Source: Verrucomicrobiota bacterium (GTDB lineage: Bacteria > Verrucomicrobiota > Verrucomicrobiia > Opitutales > Opitutaceae). From it: a stretch of DNA of 64,000 bases. The DNA lies in NCBI GenBank assembly GCA_023399155.1, contig JAEWQP010000003.1:78748-142747 (forward strand). The letters run 5' to 3'. The translations under genes were made by a program, and so were the position numbers. Below are positions 29,335 to 38,710 of this stretch, one piece after another. The notes beneath the pieces are model-generated. The model ran no database searches. It was not told the DNA's origin and worked only from the letters and a program-made list of their open reading frames with translations. Position 1 is the first letter of the stretch, and the number at the start of each line of letters is the position of its first letter.

Positions 29335-29496
29335 GGGATCAGGAACGACAGAGGTGAGGGTGCAGGGAGGAGCGCCCCGCGGGGAGGCGCCTGGAACCGG
29401 CGTTCAGCAAGGAGCCAAACGGATCCGCGCCCGAGGTCGAACACCAAGGTGTGCACCCCGACCGGCTGGCCCGGGCGCTCGCGGACGGCGATGGAT

Positions 29497-30447
29497 TCAC
29501 TCGGGCTGGGTTGCGCGCACCGGGCGGGGCGGATCGAGGTAGCGGAAGCCGGCGTTGGGATTGCGCGTGTCGAAGGCGAAGGCATCGCGGTTGCGCAGGA
29601 AGGCCTTGAGCGTGGCGGAGGGGATGGCGAAGTTCACGCCCTCCACGCCCACCATCATCGCCTTCATGTTGTTCACGCCGACGATCTCGCCGCGCAGGTT
29701 GAAGAGGGGCCCGCCTGAGTTGCCCGGGTTGATCTGCGTGGTGGTCTGGATGTAGAGCTGGCCGCCGAGCGGGCGGTTCTTGAGGCTCACGATGCCCTGG
29801 CTGACGGTGCGCTCGAGCCCGAGCGGGCTGCCGATGGCAAACACGGTCTCGCCGCCCTCGATCACCTGGGAATCGCCGATCGGGGCGGAGACGAACTGGC
29901 GTTTGTCGGGCGTCTCGATTTTGAGCAGCGCCAGGTCGAGCCGCGGGTCGAGCGCGAGGATGCGCACGTCGGAAAACTGCGACTTCTCCTGCGTGTCTCC
30001 GCCGCGCTCATACACGGTCACCGTGATGTCGTACTCGCCCGCGATCACGTGCTCGTTGGTGACGATGTAGCCGTCGGGATGAATGACGAAACCCGAACCG
30101 AGCCCGGATGGGGTGCGGATCTGGACGACCGCAGCGCCGAGCCGGCCGACGTTCTCCTGGACCGTCGTTACCGGCGGGCTGACGACCGTTCGAAAAAGCG
30201 CGTCGCCGGCGACTTCGGACCCGCGCTCAGCCGGTTCCGAGCCTCGCGCGACAATGCGCACGATCTCACCGGCCGGAATCGAGACGACCGTGAACCCGAG
30301 ATCGATGACCACGCGTTCGGTGCGCCGGTCGAGCACCTCGCCGACGATCTCGGCGCCATTCTTCAGCTGCACGGTCATCACCGCCGCCTGCACCGAACCG
30401 GTCAGCAGCGCGGCCGCGAGGGCCAACGGGATCAGGACGCGTCTCAT
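29497..30447 (-). CDS. Trypsin-like serine protease (HtrA-type, no PDZ)
   Basis: A 316-residue exported protease with signal peptide MRRVLIPLALAAALLTGSVQA. Residues ~22-66 form a small beta-barrel-like domain (VQLKNGAEIVGEVL ... VSIPAGEIVRI). The S1C protease domain follows, with the full triad: His133 (VTNEHVIAG), Asp171 (DPRLDLALLKIE) and Ser244 (INPGNSGGPLF). No PDZ domain follows, unlike DegP/DegS; the protein ends about 40 residues after the domain. The frame is open far upstream, but MRRVL at 30447 begins the signal peptide. It is the first gene of a leftward exported-protein cluster. Confidence 0.9.
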   Translation of the reverse strand: MRRVLIPLALAAALLTGSVQAAVMTVQLKNGAEIVGEVLDRRTERVVIDLGFTVVSIPAGEIVRIVARGSEPAERGSEVAGDALFRTVVSPPVTTVQENVGRLGAAVVQIRTPSGLGSGFVIHPDGYIVTNEHVIAGEYDITVTVYERGGDTQEKSQFSDVRILALDPRLDLALLKIETPDKRQFVSAPIGDSQVIEGGETVFAIGSPLGLERTVSQGIVSLKNRPLGGQLYIQTTTQINPGNSGGPLFNLRGEIVGVNNMKAMMVGVEGVNFAIPSATLKAFLRNRDAFAFDTRNPNAGFRYLDPPRPVRATQPE

Positions 30448-30592
30448 CAGTCCCCACGCTGGCGGACTGGCCGACGGCGTCAAGCGGTCGGCCGCCGGCT
30501 CCCCTCCGACAGGCCCCTGGTCGCGCTGCATCCAGCCCTTGCCGGGCGCCGGCTCCGGTCGGTCCAGCTGCAGGCACCCGGGATCTCCGCGC

Positions 30593-31015
30593 TCAGGCGA
30601 AGATCTCGTTGGGCGCGAAGAAGCGCGCGATCTCGGCCAGGCCATTGGCCGGGCTGTCAGAGGCATGCACCACATTCACCATCATATCGGTGCCAAAATC
30701 GCCCCGAATAGTGCCCTTCGGCGCTTTCTTCGAGTCTGTCGGTCCGAGCAGATCGCGCACCTTGTTCACCACCCCTTCCCCTTCCAGGGCCATGACGATC
30801 ACGGGCCGGCGGCTCATGAACGCCTCGATCTCCGGGTAAAACGGCTTGGAGGCGACGTGCGCGTAATGCTCGCGCAACTGCGCCGGTTGCAGGCGCGTCA
30901 TTTTGCAGCCGATCACGTCGAAGCCGGCCGCCTCGAAGCGGGCGAGCACTGCGCCGACGTGGCGGTTTTCCATGCAGTCGGGCTTGAAGATGATGAGGGA
31001 GCGTTCCTTGGACAT
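30593..31015 (-). CDS. ndk: Nucleoside diphosphate kinase
   Basis: Moves the gamma-phosphate from ATP to nucleoside diphosphates through a phosphohistidine, balancing NTP pools. A 140-residue protein, the usual length. Key residues are at the standard positions: Lys11, Tyr51, Arg87, Arg104, Asn114 and phospho-accepting His117 in NVVHASDS (commonly NLIHGSDS). ATG 31015 gives MSKERSLIIFKPDCMEN, the family start; longer frames are spurious. It diverges from the methyltransferase gene across about 270 bases. Confidence 0.96.
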   Translation of the reverse strand: MSKERSLIIFKPDCMENRHVGAVLARFEAAGFDVIGCKMTRLQPAQLREHYAHVASKPFYPEIEAFMSRRPVIVMALEGEGVVNKVRDLLGPTDSKKAPKGTIRGDFGTDMMVNVVHASDSPANGLAEIARFFAPNEIFA

Positions 31016-31282
31016 AGATGTGGCGAGCTTGGGAAAGTGCCGGCGGGTGGGAAGCACGGAATTCATGTCCACGCCGTCGTCGCGAATCGAGCGGCCGTGC
31101 GCGCGCGGGCGACGCCCGACGCGAACTCGGGCTGGCCATCCGCAACGCCGCGCTCGCCGTGGACGGTGGCGTGAGCTCGCTGGGTATCCGCGAGCATGGA
31201 TCATCCGCATGGAAAAACGGTTTCGCCGCGCGCGCCGCAGTGCGCTTGCGATGGTCCGGCGGTCCGATTTGCTGCTTCCCGC

Positions 31283-32539
31283 ATGCGCAAACGAACCCAC
31301 GCCCGCCACGCCGCCGGTACGCCCCGGCGCTCGCATCCGCGGCGCAAGCCGCGCGAGTTGTCCGATCGACGCGACCTTCCCGCGCACGACATCGGGCTGG
31401 CCGAAGCGGCACTCGCCCAGGTGCTCGCCCTGGACGTGGTGCGCGAGAGCGCGTCCTCGAGGCTGCCCGCCGACCGTCTGCTCAAGGCGCGGCTGCGCGA
31501 TTCCCGTTTGAGCCAGGGAGCCGCGGCGCTCGTCGTGCGGCTGGTGTTTTCCTGGTTTCGCTGGCGGGGGTTTCTCAACGGCGCCGAGCCTGCTCCGGAA
31601 ACCGTGCGCCGCGCCGGCGAACTGGCGGAGCGTTACCTGAGCGAGCCCGAACGATTCGACCCGGTGGCGCTGCTCGACGGCGCGGTCCCGGGATGGCTGC
31701 GCCAGCACATGGAGGTGCATGAAGGCTTTGTCCGGACGCTCCAGGACGAGCCCACGATGTGGCTGCGCGCGCGTCCCGGTGGCGCCCGGGAACTCGCGGC
31801 GCAGCTTCCGGACGCCGAGGCCGGCGTGTGGAAAGACCTGCCCGATGCGGTTCGCTACCGTGGCACAGACGACCTCTTTCGCAGCGCGCTCTTCAATCAG
31901 GGCCGCTTCGAGATCCAGGACGTCGCCTCCCAGGCGGTTGGCGTGGTCTGCGCACCGGCGCCCGGTGAGACCTGGTGGGACGCATGCGCCGGCGAGGGCG
32001 GCAAGACCCTGCACCTGGCCGACCTGATGCGAAACCGCGGCCTGATCTGGGCGAGCGATCGCTCGATCGCGCGCCTCGGTGTGCTGAGAAAGCGCGCCGC
32101 ACGCGCCGGGCTCTTCAACTACCGCACCGTCGCCTGGGACGGCGGGGCACGGCCTCCGACGCGGACCGCCTTCGACGGAGTCCTGGTCGACGCGCCCTGC
32201 TCCGGCGTCGGGACGTGGCAGCGCAATCCCCACGCACGCTGGACGGTCAGTCCGGCCGACGTTCGCGAACTCGCCGCCGTGCAGCAGCGCCTCCTGCATA
32301 CTGCGGCCACGGGGGTGAAGGCAGGGGGCCGGCTGATCTACGCCGTCTGCACGCTCACCCGCGACGAGACCGACGCGGTGGCGGCGACGTTCACCCGCGA
32401 GCATCCGGAGTTTGAACCGGCGGGATTCGCGGACCCCTTCCACCCCGGACGCCCGGCCGCGCCCCAAGTCAGCTGGGAGCCGCAGATCACCGGCGGCAAC
32501 GGCATGTTCGTCGCGGCCTGGCGCCGGGTTTCCCGTTGA
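31283..32539 (+). CDS. RsmB/NOP2-family RNA cytosine-5 methyltransferase
   Basis: A 418-residue SAM-dependent methyltransferase of the Nol1/Nop2/Sun family, which forms m5C in rRNA or tRNA. The SAM-binding motif is WWDACAGEGGKTLHLADL, motif IV with its cysteine is VDAPCSGVGTWQRNPHARW, and motif VI holds the catalytic cysteine in IYAVCTLTRDE. The N-terminal ~60 residues are basic and His/Arg-rich, followed by an RsmB-like helical domain. RNA target unproven; 16S rRNA is likely by family. ATG 31283 is preferred; an ATG at 31196 would add 29 unconvincing residues. The sensor kinase gene starts 46 bases after the stop. Confidence 0.88.
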   Translation: MRKRTHARHAAGTPRRSHPRRKPRELSDRRDLPAHDIGLAEAALAQVLALDVVRESASSRLPADRLLKARLRDSRLSQGAAALVVRLVFSWFRWRGFLNGAEPAPETVRRAGELAERYLSEPERFDPVALLDGAVPGWLRQHMEVHEGFVRTLQDEPTMWLRARPGGARELAAQLPDAEAGVWKDLPDAVRYRGTDDLFRSALFNQGRFEIQDVASQAVGVVCAPAPGETWWDACAGEGGKTLHLADLMRNRGLIWASDRSIARLGVLRKRAARAGLFNYRTVAWDGGARPPTRTAFDGVLVDAPCSGVGTWQRNPHARWTVSPADVRELAAVQQRLLHTAATGVKAGGRLIYAVCTLTRDETDAVAATFTREHPEFEPAGFADPFHPGRPAAPQVSWEPQITGGNGMFVAAWRRVSR

Positions 32540-32585
32540 CCGCGCCGAAGGGCGACTGACAATCCGGCGCCGACGCCGGCTTTTC

Positions 32586-35360
32586 GTGAGCCCACCCGAC
32601 GATACTCCGCCTCCCGCTCCCGCCGCCATTCGCATCCTCCTGCTCGAGGAAAACGACGCCGACGTCGCGCTCATCACGGCGCGCCTGCGCCAGGACGCGA
32701 TGGAGCCCCGCATCGAGCGCGTGCAGGAGCTGGATTCGTTCGCCGCGGCCTGCCAGTCGGGGGGCCACGACCTGATCCTGGCCGATTTCAAGCTCCCGGC
32801 CTGGGACGGCTGGCGCGCCCTGGAGATCGCGCACCAGGCCAGCCCCGACGTGCCGTTCATCTTCGTCTCCGGCGTGATGGGCGAGGACCTCGCGGTCGAC
32901 AGCCTGCGTCACGGCGCCACGGACTACGTGCTCAAGGACCGCCTCGGCCGCCTCGCCCCCGCGGTGCGCCGCGCGCTGGAGGAGCGGGCGATCCGGCGCG
33001 ACTGGCAGCAGGCGCGCTCCGCGCTCCGCGCCCAGCAGCTCAACCTGCAGCTGATCGCGGACAACATCCGCGACATCATCTGCCTGCACGGCTCCGACCG
33101 CACCTTCCAGTTCGTCTCGGCTGCGGTGCATCCGATACTTGGATACGAGCCGGTGGAATGGATCGGCCGCATGCCGCAGGAGTTCGGCCATCCCGACGAC
33201 ATCGACCGGCTGGCCGTCGAGGTGCGCCAGGTGATGCTCAGCGCCCGGCGCAGTTTCCCGATGGTCCTGCGGGCGCGGCACCGCCGCGGGCACTACGTGT
33301 GGCTGGAGACGACGATCGAGCCCATCACCGACTCGGCCGGGCACGTCGTGCAGCTGCTCAGCGTGTCGCGCGACTTCACGGAGCGCCGGCTGGCCGAGGA
33401 GGCGATGCGCCGCGGCGAGCAGCTCTTCGAGGGCATCGCCGAGGCCAACCGGCTGCTCCTCACCGCCGGCCGCGTGGTCGACAGCCTGCCCGACGTGCTG
33501 CGCGTGCTGGGCAAGGCGGCCGAGACCGACCGCGTGGCGGTGTTCGAGTTCCACCCGCACTCCAGGTCCGGCGAACCCGCCAGCTCGCTGCGCGCCGAGT
33601 GGGCGCGGGAGACGGTGTATTCGCTATATAACGACGCACGTCTTGCCGAGTACCCGCTCTCCGACCTCGGCGCCGACTCGATCGTCAATCGCATCAACGC
33701 CGGGGAGCCCGTCGAGGTCACGCTCGACGACCTGCAGCACCCGGAGCGCGAACTCATCGCCGCGCACGGGGTCGTCGCGCTGCTCACCTTTCCCATCCGG
33801 GTGGACGCCCGGATCTGGGGCCACATCGTGTTCGACCACTGCAGCGAACCGCGCAGCTGGACGGCCCCGGAGCGGTCCGCGCTCGGCACGGTGGCATCCA
33901 ACATCGGCCAGGCCATCGGGCGCGAACTCGCGCTCGACGCCCTCGCCGCGAGCGAGCGCCGCTACCAGGAACTCCTCGCCGGCCTGAGCGAGGGCGTGTT
34001 CCAGATCGACCTCGAGGCGCGCTGGCGGTTTCTCAATCCCACCTGGCAGACGCTCACCGGCCACACGGTGGAGACCAGCATCGGCCGGCGCTTCGCGGAG
34101 TTCATCTCCCGCGACGATGCCATGGCGGCGCTCGAGGGTTTCGGCCGCCTCATCTCCGGGCGCACGGAGACGATCGAGAGCGAGCTGCGCTTCGTGCACC
34201 GGCGCGGCAACCAGATCTGGCTGCGCGTCACGGCCCAGGCGCAGATCGACCACGCCCATCGCGTGGTCGGAGTGTCTGGCACGCTGGTCGACGTCACCCA
34301 GCGCCGGCTCGCGCAGGAGGCGCTGCGCGCGAGCGAGCGCAAGTTTGCCGCCGTGTTCGCCGGCTCCTCCGATGCGCTTCTCCTCGTCCACAGCACCAGC
34401 GGTCACATCGTCGAGTGCAACCCGCGCGCGGTCGAGATGTTCGGATACTCCGGAGCGCATGAGCTGATCGACACGCCCGCGGCCGCACTGCAACGCCGTC
34501 CGCTGAAGGGCGCCGACCTCGAGGATCTGCGCACGCGCCTCGACCGGGGCGAGACATGGACGGGCGAGGTCCAGTTCCTCACCGCCGACGGCCGCACCTT
34601 CTGGGGCCAGCTGGCGATCGTGCGCATGGGCGCGGACGTCCTCGGCACCACGCTCATGCGCGTGACCGATGTTTCCCACCTGAAGGAATCCGAGGAACGC
34701 CTCCGCGCCTCGCTTGTGGAAAAGGAGGTGCTGCTCAAGGAGGTCTACCACCGCGTCAAGAACAACCTCCAGATCATCTCCGCGCTCCTGCGCATGCAGG
34801 CGCGCCGCGTGACCGACCGGGTGGCGCTCGATGCGCTGGAGAATTCCATCAGCCGCGTGATGGCGATGTCGATGGTGCACGAAAAGCTCTACCAGGCGCA
34901 GAACCTTGCCTCGATCGATTTCTTCTCGTTCGCCGAGAGCCTGGTCGGGTTCCTCAACCAGCTCACGGTCGGCGCCCGCGCCCCGGTGGTGATCGGCGTG
35001 ACGGGACAGGCGCTCGCGCTTTCGATCGACCAGGCGATTCCCCTTGGTCTCGCGCTCAACGAGCTCGTGACGAACTCGCTCAAATACGCCTTTCCCGAGG
35101 GGCGTTCGGGCCGCATCGACATCGAGGTGGCGGCCGAGCACGCGCACCTCGCCCGCGTGCGCGTGACCGACGACGGCATCGGGTTGCCCCAGGGCGCGGA
35201 CATCGAGGCACGCGGTGGCGGGCTCGGCTTCCGCATCGTCCGCATGCTGGTGGAGCAACTCCAGGGCACGCTCGAATTGGAAAACGACGGCGGCCTGTGC
35301 GTGACCGTGCGTGTGCCGATGACGCCGGTGGCCACCGGCCCAGCGACGCCGGTCCCGTGA
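32586..35360 (+). CDS. Sensor histidine kinase with N-terminal receiver, PAS/GAF domains and HisKA_2
   Basis: A 924-residue cytoplasmic signalling protein with no membrane helix. Order: receiver-like domain (~13-130, IRILLLEENDADVALI, with ADFKLPAWDG at the phospho-acceptor and FVSG, YVLKDRLG), PAS (~145-265), a GAF-like domain (~285-430), two more PAS (~455-570 and ~580-700), then HisKA_2 with His722 in EVYHRVKNNLQIISALL and an HATPase with NELVTNSLKYAF and DDGIGLP. The HRVKNNLQ box marks the HisKA_2 subfamily. The receiver precedes the kinase, the reverse of most hybrids. GTG 32586 is preferred since the receiver begins soon after. A clear terminator follows. Confidence 0.88.
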   Translation: MSPPDDTPPPAPAAIRILLLEENDADVALITARLRQDAMEPRIERVQELDSFAAACQSGGHDLILADFKLPAWDGWRALEIAHQASPDVPFIFVSGVMGEDLAVDSLRHGATDYVLKDRLGRLAPAVRRALEERAIRRDWQQARSALRAQQLNLQLIADNIRDIICLHGSDRTFQFVSAAVHPILGYEPVEWIGRMPQEFGHPDDIDRLAVEVRQVMLSARRSFPMVLRARHRRGHYVWLETTIEPITDSAGHVVQLLSVSRDFTERRLAEEAMRRGEQLFEGIAEANRLLLTAGRVVDSLPDVLRVLGKAAETDRVAVFEFHPHSRSGEPASSLRAEWARETVYSLYNDARLAEYPLSDLGADSIVNRINAGEPVEVTLDDLQHPERELIAAHGVVALLTFPIRVDARIWGHIVFDHCSEPRSWTAPERSALGTVASNIGQAIGRELALDALAASERRYQELLAGLSEGVFQIDLEARWRFLNPTWQTLTGHTVETSIGRRFAEFISRDDAMAALEGFGRLISGRTETIESELRFVHRRGNQIWLRVTAQAQIDHAHRVVGVSGTLVDVTQRRLAQEALRASERKFAAVFAGSSDALLLVHSTSGHIVECNPRAVEMFGYSGAHELIDTPAAALQRRPLKGADLEDLRTRLDRGETWTGEVQFLTADGRTFWGQLAIVRMGADVLGTTLMRVTDVSHLKESEERLRASLVEKEVLLKEVYHRVKNNLQIISALLRMQARRVTDRVALDALENSISRVMAMSMVHEKLYQAQNLASIDFFSFAESLVGFLNQLTVGARAPVVIGVTGQALALSIDQAIPLGLALNELVTNSLKYAFPEGRSGRIDIEVAAEHAHLARVRVTDDGIGLPQGADIEARGGGLGFRIVRMLVEQLQGTLELENDGGLCVTVRVPMTPVATGPATPVP

Positions 35361-35364
35361 GCGG

Positions 35365-35386
35365 ACCCGGCGCCGCGGGTTTTTTT
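35365..35386 (+). terminator. Rho-independent terminator after the sensor kinase
   Basis: ACCCG (35365-35369) pairs with CGGGT (35376-35380) across a GC-rich 6-base loop, immediately followed by TTTTTT. It starts 5 bases after the stop, separating the kinase from the FIST gene, which must have its own promoter or use read-through. Confidence 0.7.
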
Positions 35387-35445
35387 CGTGCCTCGGGCGG
35401 TTGCACCGCACCGCGTAACCCGCAGCGTATCGTGAGGCCTCACAC

Positions 35446-36633
35446 ATGCATGAACCGCCGCACAGTATCGCCGACCGCTGGGTCGGAGGTTGGGACGAAG
35501 CGGGCCTGCGCGATTGGGTGGAGGGCCTGCGGCGCCGGCTCGGGAACCGCCCCGTGACGCTCGGGCTCGTCTTCGTGGCCCCCGAGTTCTTCGAACGGGC
35601 CGGCGCCCTCCTCGAACTCCTCCGCGTCCACGGGCGGATTCCGCTGCTGGCCGGATGCTCCTCGCCCGGCCTCGTGGCGGGCGGACGCGAGCACGAGGAT
35701 GGGCGCGGCATCGTCCTCGGCCTGTATTCACTTCCTGGTGCCACGGTGGCGGCACATCAGGTCTCGCCCACCGGCGTCTCCGTGCCGGAGGGATCGCCGT
35801 GGGACAGTGGCGACCTGGCGGGATGCCTCGCCTTTCTTGAGCCCTTCCACACCGATGCGGAGGAGTGGCTCGACGGCTGGCAGGCGCGATTCCCGAAGGT
35901 GCCGGTGTACGGCGGCCTCGCCGCAGGTCCCTCCGTGGAAGCGCGCACCCAGGTGTACCTCAACGGCCACGTGATCGAAGAGGGCGGCGTGGTGCTCGGT
36001 TTCTCGGGCGTGCGCCTGCTCGGCATGGTGGCCCAGGGCTGCACGCCGATCGGGGAGGAATGGACGATCACCCGCGCCGATGGCAATGTCATCCACCGCA
36101 TCGGCAACCGCCCGGCCGTCTCGGTATTGCAGGAGACGTTCGAGCAGTTGCAGGAGGCACTCAAGCGCCGCAGCCGTGGCAACTTCTTCGCCGGCCTCGT
36201 GATCGACGAGTATCAGGACGAGCATCACCGCGGTGATTTTCTGGTGCGCAACCTCGTCGGCGCCGACCCGGACAGCGGCGCGCTCGCAGTCGCAGCGCTC
36301 CCGCGCACGGGCCAGACCCTTCAGTTCCAACTCCGCGACGCAACGGCCGCCGATGAGGAGGTGTCCGTGCTGCTCGGCCGGTTGCGCGACCGGCTCGGAC
36401 GCGCGCCGATCCTCGGAAGCTGCCTGTGCCTGTGCAATGGCCGCGGCAGCGCCCTGTTCGGTGAACCCGATCACGATGCGGCGCTCGTCCAGCAGATCCT
36501 GGGTCCTCACGCCTCAGCGGGTTTCTTCGGCAATGGCGAGTTCGGCCCGATCGGGGCGCGCAGCCACGTGCATGGATACACGGCGTCCCTCGTGGTGTTC
36601 GCGGGACCCCCGCGCACCGACGACGAGCCCTGA
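35446..36633 (+). CDS. FIST domain signalling protein
   Basis: A 395-residue soluble protein with FIST N (about 30-210) and FIST C (about 220-375) regions. Supporting segments are VTLGLVFVAPEFFERAGALL, PLLAGCSSPGLVAGG, YGGLAAG and VYLNGHVIEEGGVVLGFSG in the N half. In the C half, FLVRNLVGADPDSGALAVA and SAGFFGNGEFGPIG fit the family. FIST domains are thought to bind small ligands, possibly amino acids, and occur in signalling proteins. A GAGG element lies about 8 bases before ATG 35446. Next to a multi-PAS kinase, it may feed a signal to it; that link is inference. Confidence 0.85.
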   Translation: MHEPPHSIADRWVGGWDEAGLRDWVEGLRRRLGNRPVTLGLVFVAPEFFERAGALLELLRVHGRIPLLAGCSSPGLVAGGREHEDGRGIVLGLYSLPGATVAAHQVSPTGVSVPEGSPWDSGDLAGCLAFLEPFHTDAEEWLDGWQARFPKVPVYGGLAAGPSVEARTQVYLNGHVIEEGGVVLGFSGVRLLGMVAQGCTPIGEEWTITRADGNVIHRIGNRPAVSVLQETFEQLQEALKRRSRGNFFAGLVIDEYQDEHHRGDFLVRNLVGADPDSGALAVAALPRTGQTLQFQLRDATAADEEVSVLLGRLRDRLGRAPILGSCLCLCNGRGSALFGEPDHDAALVQQILGPHASAGFFGNGEFGPIGARSHVHGYTASLVVFAGPPRTDDEP

Positions 36634-36727
36634 GTCCGGGAAGACGGCGTGCCGTGCGGGGACGTGCGGGGCGGATTGGGCTTTCGCAGTCGGGCCGTCC
36701 GGCTGAGGCTGGTGCCCTCCTCCATCC

Positions 36728-38518
36728 ATGGCGACCGCCGCCCATCCGCTCGAACGCCGTTTCTCAGGCGAGCATCCGCTGCGCACCCTGCTTTTCCTCT
36801 ACCGCGGCCAGCGCGGCCGCCTCGGCCTCGCCGCGCTGCTCTTCACGGTCAAGCACAGCCCGATGTGGCTCATGCCAGCGATCACGGCGCGCGTGGTCGA
36901 CATCGTGGCCAATCCCGCCACCCACTCCACGCGCGAGCTCTGGATCAACGCCGCCGTGCTCGCGGTGGTGCTCGCGCAGAATGTGCCCGGGCACTACGGG
37001 TTCGTCTACGCGTTGAGCACGGCCGTGCGCACGATGGAGACGCAGCTGCGGTCGTCGCTTTGCCGCCGGCTCCAGCACCTTTCCATCGGCTACTACGCGA
37101 GGCAGAGCGCAGCCGCCCTGCAGACCAAGGTCCTGCGCGACGTCGAATCGATCGAGCAGCTCACGCGCGTGTTGTTCGACGGCGGCCTGGCCTGCGCCAC
37201 GAACATCCTTTTCGCGCTCCTGATCACGGCGTGGGTGCAACCGTGGTTCGATATCGTCTACCTGCTGACCGTTCCGATCGGCGCCGCTGTCATCTATGCG
37301 CTGCGCCGGCCGCTGGCGTCGCGCAACGCCGCGTTCCGCGAGGAGATCGAGCGCATGTCGGCGCGGGTGATCGAGATGACGCACCTGCTGCCGATCACGC
37401 GTGCCCATGGATTGGAGACCGTGGCGCTCGCGCGCGTGGGCGAGCAGTTTGAGCGCGTGCGCGCCGCCGGCCTGGAGATGGACAAGCTCAACGCCAAGTT
37501 CGGCGCGCTTTCCTGGGTCTCGTTCCAGGGCTTCAGCATGGGCTGTCTGATCCTCGCCGCCTTCGCCGCGCTCTCCGGCTGGGGCGGGATCAGCGCGGGC
37601 GAGGTCGTGCTGGTGTCGTCGTACTTCGCGCTCATCACGGGTTCGGTCCTCGGCCTTGTCGGGATGGCCCCGCAGATCAGCAAAGGCCTCGAGTCCATCC
37701 GGTCCATCGGCGAGGTGCTGCAGTGCCCGGACCTGGAGAACAACGAGGGCAAGGCACCGGTGGCGGGGGTGCGCGGCGGATTCGCATTCGAGGACGTCGG
37801 TTTCGCGTACCCAGGTTCCGCACTCGCCGCGCTGCACGCCTTCACGCTCGAGGTGAGCCCCGGCGAAACGATCGCCCTCGTCGGCCCGTCGGGTGCCGGC
37901 AAGTCCACGATCCTCAACCTGGTCATCGGCTTCATCCGGCCGACGTCCGGCCGGATCCTCTTCGACGGCCATGACATGGAGGCGCACGACCTGCGCACCT
38001 ACCGGCGGTTTCTCGCCGTCGTGCCGCAGGAATCGATCCTGTTCGACGGCACGGTCCGCGAGAACGTCGTCTACGGGCTGCCGGCCGTCCCGGACGCCGT
38101 CGTGGAAAAAGCCCTACGCGACGCCAATGCCTGGGACTTCGTGCAGAAGCTCCCGCAGGGCCTCGCGACGCCCGTGGGCGAGAAGGGCGCGCGCCTCTCC
38201 GGCGGCCAGAAGCAGCGCCTGGCCATCGCCCGCGCGCTCATCCGCGATCCCCGCGTGCTCATCCTCGACGAGGCGACCTCCGCGCTCGACACGGAGACGG
38301 AGGCGCTCATCCAGGAGGCCCTCGCCCGCCTCATGCGCGGCCGCACCACGTTCGTGGTGGCCCATCGGCTCTCGACCATCCGCGACGCCCACCGGATCGT
38401 CGTGCTCGACCAGGGACGGATCGCCGAAATCGGAACCCACGAAAGCCTGCTCCGAATCGAGGGCCTCTACTCGCGCCTCCACGCCAAGCAGGCCGGCGTC
38501 GTCGGGAAGCCGGGATGA
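36728..38518 (+). CDS. ABC exporter with fused permease and ATPase
   Basis: A 596-residue half-transporter. The N-terminal permease has about six helices (~20-310). The ATPase has Walker A LVGPSGAGKST, Q-loop VVPQESILFDG, signature RLSGGQKQRLAIARAL, Walker B VLILDEATSALD and switch His in VVAHRLSTI. This is the MsbA/multidrug/lipid exporter type and probably works as a homodimer, since no partner half is adjacent. The exported substrate cannot be told from sequence. Inner membrane. Confidence 0.92.
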   Translation: MATAAHPLERRFSGEHPLRTLLFLYRGQRGRLGLAALLFTVKHSPMWLMPAITARVVDIVANPATHSTRELWINAAVLAVVLAQNVPGHYGFVYALSTAVRTMETQLRSSLCRRLQHLSIGYYARQSAAALQTKVLRDVESIEQLTRVLFDGGLACATNILFALLITAWVQPWFDIVYLLTVPIGAAVIYALRRPLASRNAAFREEIERMSARVIEMTHLLPITRAHGLETVALARVGEQFERVRAAGLEMDKLNAKFGALSWVSFQGFSMGCLILAAFAALSGWGGISAGEVVLVSSYFALITGSVLGLVGMAPQISKGLESIRSIGEVLQCPDLENNEGKAPVAGVRGGFAFEDVGFAYPGSALAALHAFTLEVSPGETIALVGPSGAGKSTILNLVIGFIRPTSGRILFDGHDMEAHDLRTYRRFLAVVPQESILFDGTVRENVVYGLPAVPDAVVEKALRDANAWDFVQKLPQGLATPVGEKGARLSGGQKQRLAIARALIRDPRVLILDEATSALDTETEALIQEALARLMRGRTTFVVAHRLSTIRDAHRIVVLDQGRIAEIGTHESLLRIEGLYSRLHAKQAGVVGKPG

Positions 38519-38535
38519 GTCCACGCCTCCGAGAT

Positions 38536-38625
38536 CGTTCTCATTCTCCTAATCTTTCTCTTTCTCCCTTGGCGTTCTTCCAATCAGATCGGACGGAAAG
38601 AAGCGAAAGAGAACGAGCATGATAC
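38536..38625. repeat. Imperfect inverted repeat related to the 3.4-kb repeat
   Basis: A pyrimidine arm (~38536-38567, CGTTCTCATTCTCC then TTTCTCTTTCTCC) faces a purine arm (~38594-38617, GGAAAGAAGCGAAAGAGAACG). Its composition and layout match the structure at 3391-3525. It is followed by a short tandem of CATTCGYCATTC-like units (~38668-38710) next to the end of the AEC gene. Confidence 0.45.
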
Positions 38626-38710
38626 GCAGGCGCTTCACACGGTGACGCCGCCTGCGTCTCGGCGTTCGACATTCCCCATTCGTCATTCGCCATTCTCCAT
38701 TCGCCATTCC

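Noticed and set aside
27307..29718. 803-codon plus-strand frame opposite the exported DUF3352-like gene
   Set aside because: No signal or domain; the minus strand carries a signal peptide and an 11-base gene overlap consistent with real genes.
31016..32860. Upstream extension of the ndk frame to 755 codons
   Set aside because: NDK homologues start at MSKERSL; the extension is antisense to the RsmB-type methyltransferase.
38668..38710. CRISPR-like tandem repeat (CATTCGYCATTC units)
   Set aside because: Units are only about 7-14 bases with no spacers; a simple-sequence tract.
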